Under the pieces are notes generated by a model. The model was not told the DNA's origin, searched no databases, and worked only from the letters and a program-made list of their open reading frames with translations. Shown here in pieces: positions 1-5,639 of a stretch of 13,717 bases of DNA (positions within the stretch are counted from its first letter, which is position 1; each line of letters starts with the position of its first letter). Made by a program: the position numbers and the translations under genes. The stretch comes from Parcubacteria group bacterium CG08_land_8_20_14_0_20_43_9. GTDB lineage: Bacteria; Patescibacteriota; Minisyncoccia; Minisyncoccales; PEYH01. The DNA lies in contig PEYH01000026.1 in NCBI GenBank assembly GCA_002774465.1, forward strand, positions 1-13,717. Direction: 5' to 3'.

Positions 1-1598
1 GAAACGATATTGTGATTGTGGATATGGGAATCCAGTTTCCGGAAGAGGATATGCCCGGGATTGACTATATTATCCCGAACATCAGTTATCTCAAAGGCAA
101 AGAAAAAAACATCCGAGCCGTTGTTTTCACTCACGGGCATCTGGACCACATAGGCGCTGCTCCCCTGCTTCTGGAAAAGCTCGGTTTTCCTTTGGTAGTC
201 GGTTTGCCCCTGACTATCGCCCTTATTAAGCGCAGGATGGAAGACCATAAAAAAGATTCGTCAAAGCGCTTAAAAACCATCCAAATAAAAGACACCAAGC
301 AGAAAATAAATCTCAATAGCTTTAATTTGGGATTTTTTGAGGTTGAGCACTCTATTATGGACTCTATGGGCGTCATCCTTGGCAGCCCGGCTGCAATTGT
401 CCTTCATATGGGCGATTGGACATTGGGCACAGAGACATCAAGCAAAAAAACCATATCTTATAACTATCTTGCCAATCTCCCCAAGCCGACAATCCTGATG
501 GTTGAAAGTTTGGGCGCGACAAACAGGGGGGCTCTCGTCACTGAAGAAGATATGTGGGAAAATTTGAGGAAAATCATCACCAGCGCGCCGGGGAGGATTG
601 TTATCGCCACCTTTGCCACTCAAGTCAAAAGAGCCAGAGATATTATCGCTTTTGCGCAAAAACTCGGCAAAAAAATAGCCATTGACGGCTACAGCATGAA
701 AATGAACATAAAGATTGCCCAGCAATTGGGATACATCAAAGACGCAAACAATACTCTGATTGATATCAAAAAAATAGACAGCTACCCGGACAACAAGGTT
801 ATTATTCTCGGGACAGGGGCCCAGGGGGAAGCCCGGGCCGTGCTTTCAAGAATCGTTACCGGAAATCATCGGTATGTAAAACTGCGCAAAAAAGACACCA
901 TCATATTCTCCTCTTCCATCATCCCGGGCAATGAGAGGACTATCCAGCGCCTGAAAGACAATCTATACCGCCAATGCGATAATGTTATCCATAATGAAAT
1001 AATGAACATCCACGTCAGCGGACACAACAATGTTGAAGCCATACAGGAAGTGGTCAGACAGATAAGGCCTACTTATGTCCTGCCTGTTTATGCGAACCAC
1101 TATCTCCTGAAAGAAGCGGAAAAAGTCATCAAGGAAACCAATTTCCCGGCTAAAAACATCTTTATCCTGGATAATGGGCATATCATCAGATTCAACAAAC
1201 AAAACCTGCCGGTCATTGAAAAGAAAAAGGCAGACACAGGTTATGTTTTTATAGACGGGCTGGGCTCAAAAGACCTTGAGGCCGTGGTTTTGCGCGACCG
1301 CCGGGCCCTTTCCAACGACGGGATTTTTGTCATTATCGCCGTAGTTAACGGTCAGACCGGCAAAGTGGCGAGTTCTCCCGACATCATCTCAAGAGGATTT
1401 GTTCATCTTGACACTTCCAAAAACCTGCTTTACCAAAGCCGGAAAAAAACGGTAAGCATCATTGAGGCCAGCACCGGATCCGGACAATCGGTCAACTGGT
1501 CGTTTATAAAAAATAACCTGCGGGAAAAAATCGGCGATTTCCTTTACCAAAAAACCAAAAAACGGCCGATGATACTCCCGGTCGTGATAGAGGTCTAA
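1..1598 (+). CDS. rnj: Ribonuclease J, 5'-truncated by the window edge
   Basis: RNase J is a metallo-beta-lactamase/beta-CASP ribonuclease with 5'-3' exo- and endonuclease activity in mRNA decay and rRNA maturation in the cytoplasm. The frame is open from base 3 with no start in view. The first visible residues (NDIVIVDMGIQFPEEDMPGI) already belong to the lactamase core, so a few dozen N-terminal residues lie outside. Visible motifs are HGHLDH (132-149), the HSIMDS histidine and HMGD aspartate (about 350-420), beta-CASP motif A as a Glu in MVES (about 500), GTGAQGE, SSSIIPGNE and HVSGH. The C-terminal domain has the family signatures VLRDRR and ISRGFV and ends KKRPMILPVVIEV, so the 3' end is complete. 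Odd point: the usual PVHGEY motif C reads PVYANHY (Tyr codon 1089-1091), losing the usual metal-ligand His. It converges on the mutase gene 83 bp downstream. The family call is secure; activity with this substitution is not. Confidence 0.95.
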   Translation, partial: NDIVIVDMGIQFPEEDMPGIDYIIPNISYLKGKEKNIRAVVFTHGHLDHIGAAPLLLEKLGFPLVVGLPLTIALIKRRMEDHKKDSSKRLKTIQIKDTKQKINLNSFNLGFFEVEHSIMDSMGVILGSPAAIVLHMGDWTLGTETSSKKTISYNYLANLPKPTILMVESLGATNRGALVTEEDMWENLRKIITSAPGRIVIATFATQVKRARDIIAFAQKLGKKIAIDGYSMKMNIKIAQQLGYIKDANNTLIDIKKIDSYPDNKVIILGTGAQGEARAVLSRIVTGNHRYVKLRKKDTIIFSSSIIPGNERTIQRLKDNLYRQCDNVIHNEIMNIHVSGHNNVEAIQEVVRQIRPTYVLPVYANHYLLKEAEKVIKETNFPAKNIFILDNGHIIRFNKQNLPVIEKKKADTGYVFIDGLGSKDLEAVVLRDRRALSNDGIFVIIAVVNGQTGKVASSPDIISRGFVHLDTSKNLLYQSRKKTVSIIEASTGSGQSVNWSFIKNNLREKIGDFLYQKTKKRPMILPVVIEV

Positions 1599-1602
1599 AA
1601 AT

Positions 1603-1630
1603 GTAAAGCGTAAAACGCAAAAGGAAAAAC
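1603..1630. repeat. Imperfect heptamer repeat, four units
   Basis: Directly after the RNase J stop, four consecutive 7-base units read GTAAAGC, GTAAAAC, GCAAAAG and GAAAAAC. They belong to the same class of heptanucleotide runs found in other spacers of this window. The rest of the spacer (1631-1657) is purine-rich and contains GGCGAAGG (1638-1645), a word that recurs in inverted orientation ahead of rpoC. Confidence 0.55.
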
Positions 1631-1657
1631 AGAGAGAGGCGAAGGGCACAAAAGCGA

Positions 1658-1680
1658 ATTACGAAACCGGGCCTCGTAAT
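1658..1680. terminator. Inverted repeat between convergent genes, weak terminator candidate
   Basis: A 7-bp perfect stem (ATTACGA 1658-1664 / TCGTAAT 1674-1680) closes a 9-base loop in the 83-bp gap between the convergent RNase J and mutase genes. Placement fits a bidirectional terminator, but neither strand has a clear T-run after the stem, so this is a hairpin whose terminator role is inferred from position. A related palindrome, TCGTAA-a-TTACGA, occurs at 4433-4445 in the other convergent gap. Confidence 0.35.
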
Positions 1681-1681
1681 A

Positions 1682-3040
1682 TTAGCTCTTAATCATCCCC
1701 TCCAACTCGGAAATTTTATCTTTAAGCAATTCCCGTGTCTTGGCTTCTACTATCAGCCGAAGCAAGGGTTCGGTATTGGAAAGCCGGGCATTGAACCACC
1801 AATCAGCGCACTCTACGGTAAGGCCGTCCAAAAAAGATTGGTCTTCTTTTTTATAGGCCTCTTTGAGTTTTGCCATTGTCCCTTCTTTATCAGGAATCTC
1901 AAAATTTAATTCTCCAGAATTAAAATAATTCTGCATCGGCTTAATGAGCCCACTGATATTTCTCTTTTCTTCTTGCAAAATCTCCATCAAACGAATCAGG
2001 GTTAAAAGAACGCTTTCTGAATATGAAAAGTCCTTCCAGAAAAAATGGCCCGACAATTCTCCCCCGAAAAATATATCCAACTCGCGCATCAATTTTCTGA
2101 CATTGGGGTAACCCACCTTTGACCTTACTATCCCTATCCCCGACTCTCTCAAATACTCGCTTACCCCCCTGCTGATCCGGCAATCGCAGACCATTCTCTT
2201 ATCGCCCAAACTAACCGTAAAGCTCCTCCCCAAAAGACCTATCAAAAAATCATTTCTTATCGGCTCTCCCTTCTCTGTCATAACCAGCATCCGGTCTCCA
2301 TCTCCGTCAAAAATTACCCCGAAATCAAACTTATCTCTTCCCATCAAATTTCTCAAAGACCTTATGGCCTGCTCATTCAATGAATTCGGCTCATGATTGG
2401 GAAACCTCCCGTCCGGCTCCATAAATATACCCTGATAATCAATTTTTAATATATCTGCTAACCTCTTAAATTCAGGCCCTATCATCCCATTGGCGCAATT
2501 AACAGCAATCTTAAATCTTGAAACATTAACCCCCTTGGCAGCATCAATCAAAAAATTCAGATATTGTTTTATGGCTTCATCTTCTTTGGGCTGATAATCT
2601 CCCTTAAAATCATCGTCCTCTCTGCCCGTGTTCAAAGACGCTCTCTTTATTGCCTCCACTCCGTTTTTTTCAGATAAAGCCATTACTCCTCTTAACGAAA
2701 GCTTTAAGCCGTTATATCCTTTAGGGTTATGAGAGGCAGTAATCATTACAGAAGCATCTGCGCGCCAATGCCAATTGGCAAAATAATTCAGAGGCGTCGA
2801 GCATAGGCCTATGCTTATGGCCCGGCAGTTTTCCGCTGATAAGCCGGCAACCACTGCCTCAAAAATTTCTTTTGAGGATTCCCTTATATCATACCCGACA
2901 ATAACCTTCGGATTTTCGGACGCATACAGTTCTTTGACAAAAACCGCAAATGCCCGGCTGATAACAAAAGCATCCTGCCTGTTTAGTTGGCTTAGCCACA
3001 ACCCGCGGATATCATAGGCCTTAAAAATAGATGTATCCAT
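1682..3040 (-). CDS. manB: Phosphomannomutase/phosphoglucomutase
   Basis: An alpha-D-phosphohexomutase that interconverts hexose 1- and 6-phosphates (mannose and/or glucose), supplying sugar nucleotides for surface polysaccharide. The 452-aa length is normal for the AlgC/ManB branch. Motifs are in order: phosphoserine loop TASHNPKGYNG (101-111, catalytic Ser103), Mg-binding DGDGDR (245-250), sugar-specificity loop GGELSGH (326-332) and phosphate-binding NARLSNTEPLLR (417-428; Leu where Pro is common in RPSNTEP). The N-terminal FKAYDIRG is typical. The ATG at 3040 gives exactly this N-terminus and has no Shine-Dalgarno. A -10-like hexamer lies 8 bases upstream, so the mRNA may be nearly leaderless. 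The gene is divergent from rpsF and convergent with RNase J, hence probably monocistronic. Mannose versus glucose preference cannot be read from sequence alone, so the gene symbol is tentative. Confidence 0.93.
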   Translation of the reverse strand: MDTSIFKAYDIRGLWLSQLNRQDAFVISRAFAVFVKELYASENPKVIVGYDIRESSKEIFEAVVAGLSAENCRAISIGLCSTPLNYFANWHWRADASVMITASHNPKGYNGLKLSLRGVMALSEKNGVEAIKRASLNTGREDDDFKGDYQPKEDEAIKQYLNFLIDAAKGVNVSRFKIAVNCANGMIGPEFKRLADILKIDYQGIFMEPDGRFPNHEPNSLNEQAIRSLRNLMGRDKFDFGVIFDGDGDRMLVMTEKGEPIRNDFLIGLLGRSFTVSLGDKRMVCDCRISRGVSEYLRESGIGIVRSKVGYPNVRKLMRELDIFFGGELSGHFFWKDFSYSESVLLTLIRLMEILQEEKRNISGLIKPMQNYFNSGELNFEIPDKEGTMAKLKEAYKKEDQSFLDGLTVECADWWFNARLSNTEPLLRLIVEAKTRELLKDKISELEGMIKS

Positions 3041-3048
3041 ATAATTTC

Positions 3049-3054
3049 ATTCTA
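3049..3054 (-). promoter_or_regulatory. -10-like element ahead of the phosphohexomutase gene
   Basis: The minus strand reads TAGAAT (5 of 6 to TATAAT) ending 8 bases before the ATG at 3040. No convincing -35 lies 16-18 bases upstream. If used, transcription would start at or 1-2 bases before the start codon, which agrees with the missing ribosome binding site. Confidence 0.4.
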
Positions 3055-3092
3055 ATCCAAAAATCCAAGAAAAGCGAGATGGTCTTAAAATC

Positions 3093-3121
3093 TTGACCAA
3101 AAAATCTTTTCCTGTTAAAGT
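3093..3121 (+). promoter_or_regulatory. Promoter of the rpsF-ssb-rpsR operon
   Basis: TTGACC (3093-3098, 5 of 6 to the -35 consensus), a 17-base spacer, then TAAAGT (3116-3121), with an upstream TG (3113-3114) in the extended -10 position. Only six bases separate the -10 from the rpsF ATG at 3128, placing the expected start of transcription on or next to the A of the ATG. Inferred: a leaderless rpsF message. Confidence 0.6.
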
Positions 3122-3127
3122 ATTGCT

Positions 3128-3601
3128 ATGACTAAGAAATATCAATTAACCTGTCTCTTGTCTGTCAAGGCAGGACCGGCAGAAAGAGAACAAACAATAG
3201 GGAGAATAAGCCGCCTTATTCAGGAAGGCGGGGGCGATATTTTAACCGCGAGCTCTCCAGAAGAGCGAACCTTAGCTTATCCGGTTAAAAAAGAAAAAGG
3301 GGCCGTCATCGCTGGCCTTAATTTCTCTTATGAAGGAGAAAAAATCCCTGAATTGCAAAAAACCGTATCAGCAGAGGGGCTAATCCTTCGCTCTCTCTTG
3401 ATGGAAGTCCCGGAGCAGAAATCATACGCTCCTTCAGCCCGCCGAAGCGGAGCGCCCGCGTCCGCGGAAGGAGAGGCAAAAAAGATAGCTGAAGATGATG
3501 CGGCCCAAAAAACATCAGAGAAAGAGCAAAAGGTCGAGCTCAAGGATATTGATAAAAAAATAGAGGAAATTTTCAACAGAAAAAAAAATGAACTTAAATA
3601 A
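3128..3601 (+). CDS. rpsF: 30S ribosomal protein S6 (bS6) with long charged tail
   Basis: bS6 binds the 16S rRNA central domain as a pair with S18, encoded two genes downstream. Residues 1 to about 97 form the S6 fold: YQLTCLLS opening strand, a helix with IGRISRLIQEGGGDI, and RTLAYPVKKEKGAV, matching the family's ..LAYPI.K..EG.Y region. The family is usually about 95-135 residues; this one has 157. The extra 60 residues are Ala/Glu/Lys-rich and end in a likely helix (VELKDIDKKIEEIFNRKK). Part of the tail (SARRSGAPASAEGE) is encoded by a GC-rich inverted repeat unlike its surroundings. The ATG at 3128 has no Shine-Dalgarno and sits six bases after a good promoter, suggesting leaderless translation. 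The 3' end overlaps ssb by 14 bases. Confidence 0.93.
   Translation: MTKKYQLTCLLSVKAGPAEREQTIGRISRLIQEGGGDILTASSPEERTLAYPVKKEKGAVIAGLNFSYEGEKIPELQKTVSAEGLILRSLLMEVPEQKSYAPSARRSGAPASAEGEAKKIAEDDAAQKTSEKEQKVELKDIDKKIEEIFNRKKNELK
3427..3473 (+). repeat. GC-rich inverted repeat within rpsF
   Basis: CGCTCC-TTC (3427-3435) can pair with GAA-gc-GGAGCG (3444-3454) or, alternatively, CTCCTTC (3429-3435) with GAAGGAG (3467-3473). A further palindrome, CCGCG-TC-CGCGG, lies at 3456-3467. The block is strongly GC-rich within an otherwise A-rich gene tail and stays in frame. It looks like a small hairpin-forming element absorbed into the coding sequence; a regulatory role is not shown. Confidence 0.5.
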
Positions 3602-4046
3602 AGCGTTTTTATTAGGCAACCTGACCAGCGACCCGGAATTGCGAAACCTCCCTTCGGGACAAGCGGTATGTTCTTTCCGCATGGCGACCAATCAAATCTG
3701 GACGGACAAAGAAACCGGACAAAAACAGCAAAAAGCCGAATATCATAACATCGTTGCTTGGAGAAATTTGGCTACTATAGCGTCGCAATATCTTAGAAAA
3801 GGAAGCTTGGTTTTCATAGAGGGAAAGATAGCCACGCGGAGCTGGGATGACCCGTCAGGCACCAAAAAATACCGAACCGAAGTGGTGGCAGACAACATCC
3901 AGCTCGGGCCAAGGCCAGCAGGCGCCAGCCCCAAGAGCAATGGTCCTGAAAAAGGCAATTCAGATGATGACGACGGCTCTCCCTCTGGCGACATCCCGAC
4001 CATAGAAGAAGGAGACGATATCAATATAGAAGAAATCCCATTTTAA
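3588..4046 (+). CDS. ssb: Single-stranded DNA-binding protein SSB
   Basis: SSB coats ssDNA during replication, recombination and repair and recruits partners through its C-terminal tip. The 152-residue length is normal. The OB-fold occupies about residues 1-107: NKAFLLGNLTSDPELR, an aromatic-containing FRMATN strand, EYHNIVAWRNLA, LRKGSLVFIEGKI and the late YRTEVVADNIQLG strand. A flexible Gly/Ser/Pro/Asp linker follows and ends in the acidic tip NIEEIPF, equivalent to the DDDIPF partner-docking tail of E. coli SSB. The start lies inside the end of rpsF (14-base overlap, different frame), preceded by an A-run and no Shine-Dalgarno, so translational coupling to rpsF is likely. The rpsF-ssb-rpsR order is widely conserved in bacteria. 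Confidence 0.96.
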   Translation: MNLNKAFLLGNLTSDPELRNLPSGQAVCSFRMATNQIWTDKETGQKQQKAEYHNIVAWRNLATIASQYLRKGSLVFIEGKIATRSWDDPSGTKKYRTEVVADNIQLGPRPAGASPKSNGPEKGNSDDDDGSPSGDIPTIEEGDDINIEEIPF

Positions 4047-4085
4047 AGATATTTCGCTTATCTGTTTAGTTGTTGGCGAAGCATT

Positions 4086-4117
4086 TGTTTAATTGTTAAA
4101 TTGTTTACTTGTTTAAT
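4086..4117. repeat. Octamer tandem repeat in the ssb-rpsR spacer
   Basis: Four consecutive 8-base units: TGTTTAAT, TGTTAAAT, TGTTTACT, TGTTTAAT. They fill most of the 77-bp spacer between the ssb stop and the rpsR ATG. GGCGAAGC lies just upstream (4075-4082). No convincing promoter is visible; rpsR is most simply read from the rpsF promoter. Confidence 0.6.
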
Positions 4118-4123
4118 TGAAGT

Positions 4124-4321
4124 ATGAACTGCTTTTTCTGCAAACAAAACATCAAAGAGATTGATTTCAAGAAAACCGACCAATTAAAAAGATTCTTAAC
4201 CGGTCTTGGAAAAATCAGGTCAAGGGAAAAGACCGGGCTCTGCGGTTTTCATCAAAGAAAGATGGCAAAAGCGGTAAAACAAGCCCGCCATCTGGGTCTT
4301 TTGGCCGCAACAAAAAAGTAA
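4124..4321 (+). CDS. rpsR: 30S ribosomal protein S18 (bS18), zinc-binding form
   Basis: bS18 pairs with S6 on the 30S platform. At 65 residues this is a compact S18. It retains the family core: IDFKKTDQLKRFLT..GKI, then the RNA-binding REKTGLCGFHQRKMAKAVKQARHLGLL, equivalent to the R..TG....QR.....IKRAR..ALLP region. Cys3, Cys6 and the CGFH pair (Cys and His) form a CxxC...CxxH set typical of the metal-binding (C+) version of S18. The start ATG is followed at once by the first Cys pair, and no better upstream start exists. No strong Shine-Dalgarno is seen (only GAAG three bases before the ATG-proximal T). It is the last gene of the operon and is followed by a strong terminator. rplI, which follows rpsR in some bacteria, is absent here. 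Confidence 0.95.
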   Translation: MNCFFCKQNIKEIDFKKTDQLKRFLTGLGKIRSREKTGLCGFHQRKMAKAVKQARHLGLLAATKK

Positions 4322-4331
4322 CAGAATATTT

Positions 4332-4353
4332 TTGTCAGGGTCGCCCCTAACAA
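4332..4353. other. Small hairpin after rpsR
   Basis: TTGT-c-AGGG-tcgc-CCCT-a-ACAA: two 4-bp stems separated by one mismatch around a 4-base loop, starting about 10 bases after the rpsR stop. There is no T-run on its 3' side on either strand, so it is not a terminator by itself. It could protect the 3' end of the mRNA. Confidence 0.4.
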
Positions 4354-4368
4354 CTCTAACAGACGAGA

Positions 4369-4411
4369 AACAAAAAACTGTCTTGAGTTTATCGAAAGGC
4401 AGTTTTTTGTT
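4369..4411. terminator. Bidirectional intrinsic terminator between rpsR and recA
   Basis: A 16-bp stem (one G-T pair) with an 11-base loop at 4385-4395. The left arm begins with an A-run (4372-4377) that pairs with a T-run (4403-4408), and the GC-containing core is CTGTC/GGCAG. Each strand therefore reads a hairpin followed by T's, which suits termination of both the rpsR transcript (+) and the recA transcript (-) at this convergent junction. Confidence 0.85.
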
Positions 4412-4413
4412 AT

Positions 4414-4467
4414 TGTAAATTGGAAATTGTTTTCGTAAATTACGATTGTAAATTGAAAATTGTAAAT
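4414..4467. repeat. TGTAAAT heptamer repeats downstream of recA
   Basis: TGTAAAT-TGGAAAT (4414-4427) and TGTAAAT-TGAAAAT-TGTAAAT (4447-4467) flank a small palindrome, TCGTAA-a-TTACGA (4433-4445). The last unit runs into the recA stop codon (TAA on the minus strand, 4467-4469). The same unit, in the same orientation, occurs on the other side of recA at 5606-5626. Confidence 0.65.
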
Positions 4468-5489
4468 TAGCCCCCTTCCTCTTTCATTTTGTCTAAAACC
4501 GCTTTTCTCACTCCTTTCATAAGCTCTTTATTGTCTTTCAGCGCTTGCTTGGCTCCGGGCATACCTTGCCCCAATCTTTCTTCGCCAAAAGTGAACCAAC
4601 TGCCGCTTTTCTTAATAGCCCCATATTTCAGCCCTGCATTGATAATATCAGCGGTATTGGAAATGCCCTCATTATAGTATATGTCAAACTCCGCCGTCTT
4701 GAACGGAGCGGCTACTTTGTTTTTAACAATTTTTGCCTTAATGCGGGACCCGACTATGTCTTCTCCCTGCTTTATTTGCGCCCGCCTTTGCAGGCGGACT
4801 CTTACTGAAGCGTAGAATTTTAAGGCCAGCCCGCCGGGAGTGGTTTCGGGATTGCCAAAAGGAATGCCGATTTTCATTCTGGTCTGATTCAGAAAGATAA
4901 TAATGGTTTTTGATTTTGAGGCGATGCCGGATAACTTCCTTAATCCTTGGCTCATCAACCGCGCCTGAAGCCCGATGTGCTGGTCGCCTATCTCTCCGGC
5001 TATTTCCCTTTTCGGCGTAAGCGCCGCCACTGAATCAATGATTATTAAATCTACTTGATTTGACCTTACCAAGCTCTCTACAATCTGCAGCCCCTGCTCT
5101 CCGGAATCGGGCTGGGAAATCAGTAATTCTTCAACCTTAACCCCAAGTCGTTTGGCATATTCCGGATCCAAAGCGTGCTCTGCGTCAATAAAAGCGGCCA
5201 CTCCTCCTTTTTTCTGGGCTTCAGCCGCGCAATGCAGAGCCAGAGTGCTTTTCCCAGAACTTTCAGGTCCGTAAATCTCCACTATCCTGCCCCTCGGCAA
5301 TCCTCCGGTGCCTAAGGCGGAATCCAAGAATATGGAACCAGTGGAAATCGCATCTACATCCACTGCCTCAACTTCTTGCAAGCGCATAATGGCGCCCTCG
5401 CCGAACTCTTTTTTGATTTCCTCAATAGTTGCTTTTAGGTCAGCATGCTCAAACTTCCTTTCCGTTGTCTTTTTTGTTTCTTTAGCCAT
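4467..5489 (-). CDS. recA: Recombinase RecA
   Basis: RecA polymerises on ssDNA and drives ATP-dependent strand exchange and SOS signalling. Length 340 aa is normal. The N-terminal helix region is followed by Walker A GPESSGKST (74-82), the catalytic-glutamate motif IDAEHALDP (Glu104), Walker B DLIIID (147-152), loop L1 around EIAGEIGDQHIGLQARLMSQ (162-181) and loop L2 with NQTRMKIGIPFGNPETTPGG (201-220). The ATP-cap/interface motif VKNKVAAPFK and a C-terminal domain with WFTFGEERLGQG follow. L2 has Pro-Gly-Gly-Leu where E. coli has Thr-Gly-Gly-Asn, a tolerated variation. The ATG at 5489 (MAKETKK) has no Shine-Dalgarno and lies four bases from a possible -10. It follows ftsK at 150 bp in the same direction and ends at the shared terminator with rpsR. 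Confidence 0.98.
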   Translation of the reverse strand: MAKETKKTTERKFEHADLKATIEEIKKEFGEGAIMRLQEVEAVDVDAISTGSIFLDSALGTGGLPRGRIVEIYGPESSGKSTLALHCAAEAQKKGGVAAFIDAEHALDPEYAKRLGVKVEELLISQPDSGEQGLQIVESLVRSNQVDLIIIDSVAALTPKREIAGEIGDQHIGLQARLMSQGLRKLSGIASKSKTIIIFLNQTRMKIGIPFGNPETTPGGLALKFYASVRVRLQRRAQIKQGEDIVGSRIKAKIVKNKVAAPFKTAEFDIYYNEGISNTADIINAGLKYGAIKKSGSWFTFGEERLGQGMPGAKQALKDNKELMKGVRKAVLDKMKEEGG

Positions 5490-5493
5490 AGTG

Positions 5494-5521
5494 ATATTAA
5501 CCGTTAATTGTTAATTGTTAA
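5494..5521 (-). promoter_or_regulatory. Candidate recA promoter
   Basis: On the minus strand, TTAACA (5521-5516, 5 of 6 to TTGACA), a 16-base spacer, then TAATAT (5499-5494, 4 of 6). The -10 ends four bases before the ATG at 5489, so initiation would fall at or within the start codon. The -35 is embedded in a GTTAATT heptamer run, which weakens the case because such runs give chance matches. Confidence 0.35.
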
Positions 5522-5522
5522 C
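5503..5522. repeat. GTTAATT heptamer repeat ahead of recA
   Basis: Two perfect GTTAATT units (5503-5509, 5510-5516) and a partial third unit (5517-5521). It lies directly upstream of recA and overlaps the candidate promoter. Confidence 0.6.
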
Positions 5523-5547
5523 TGGATTTGGGATTTTATTGTAAATA

Positions 5548-5584
5548 AGAACCTGGCTTCGCCAGAACCTTGATTCGTCAAGGT
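5548..5584. other. Tandem TTC/TTCG-loop hairpins and AGAACCT direct repeat upstream of recA
   Basis: Two adjacent hairpins: CTGGC-TTC-GCCAG (5553-5565) and ACCTTGA-TTCG-TCAAGGT (5567-5584, 7-bp stem). AGAACCT occurs twice in direct orientation (5548-5554 and 5564-5570). There is no T-run after the stems on the minus strand, so a terminator for ftsK is not well supported. The site could be a regulatory target for recA or an mRNA-end structure; nothing in the window decides this. Confidence 0.45.
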
Positions 5585-5605
5585 ATAATATGTAATTCTT
5601 GAATA

Positions 5606-5628
5606 TGTAAATTGTAAATTGTAAATTG
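5606..5628. repeat. TGTAAAT heptamer repeat downstream of ftsK
   Basis: Three perfect TGTAAAT units (5606-5612, 5613-5619, 5620-5626) plus TG, ending 11 bases before the ftsK stop codon. The unit and orientation match the repeats on the far side of recA. Confidence 0.75.
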
Positions 5629-5639
5629 AAGATTATCTA

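Noticed and set aside
1599..1681. Transposon end or attachment site near the inverted repeat
   Set aside because: No flanking target duplication, transposase or integrase is present, and both neighbouring genes are intact at these ends.
4322..4466. Missing rplI or another small gene after rpsR
   Set aside because: The 145 bases hold two hairpins, a terminator and repeats; there is no open frame with ribosomal protein L9 features. Absence here says nothing about the rest of the genome.
5585..5611. Second recA promoter (TTTACA ... TATTAT on the minus strand)
   Set aside because: The spacer is only 15 bases and the -35 match comes from the TGTAAAT repeat, so chance similarity is likely.
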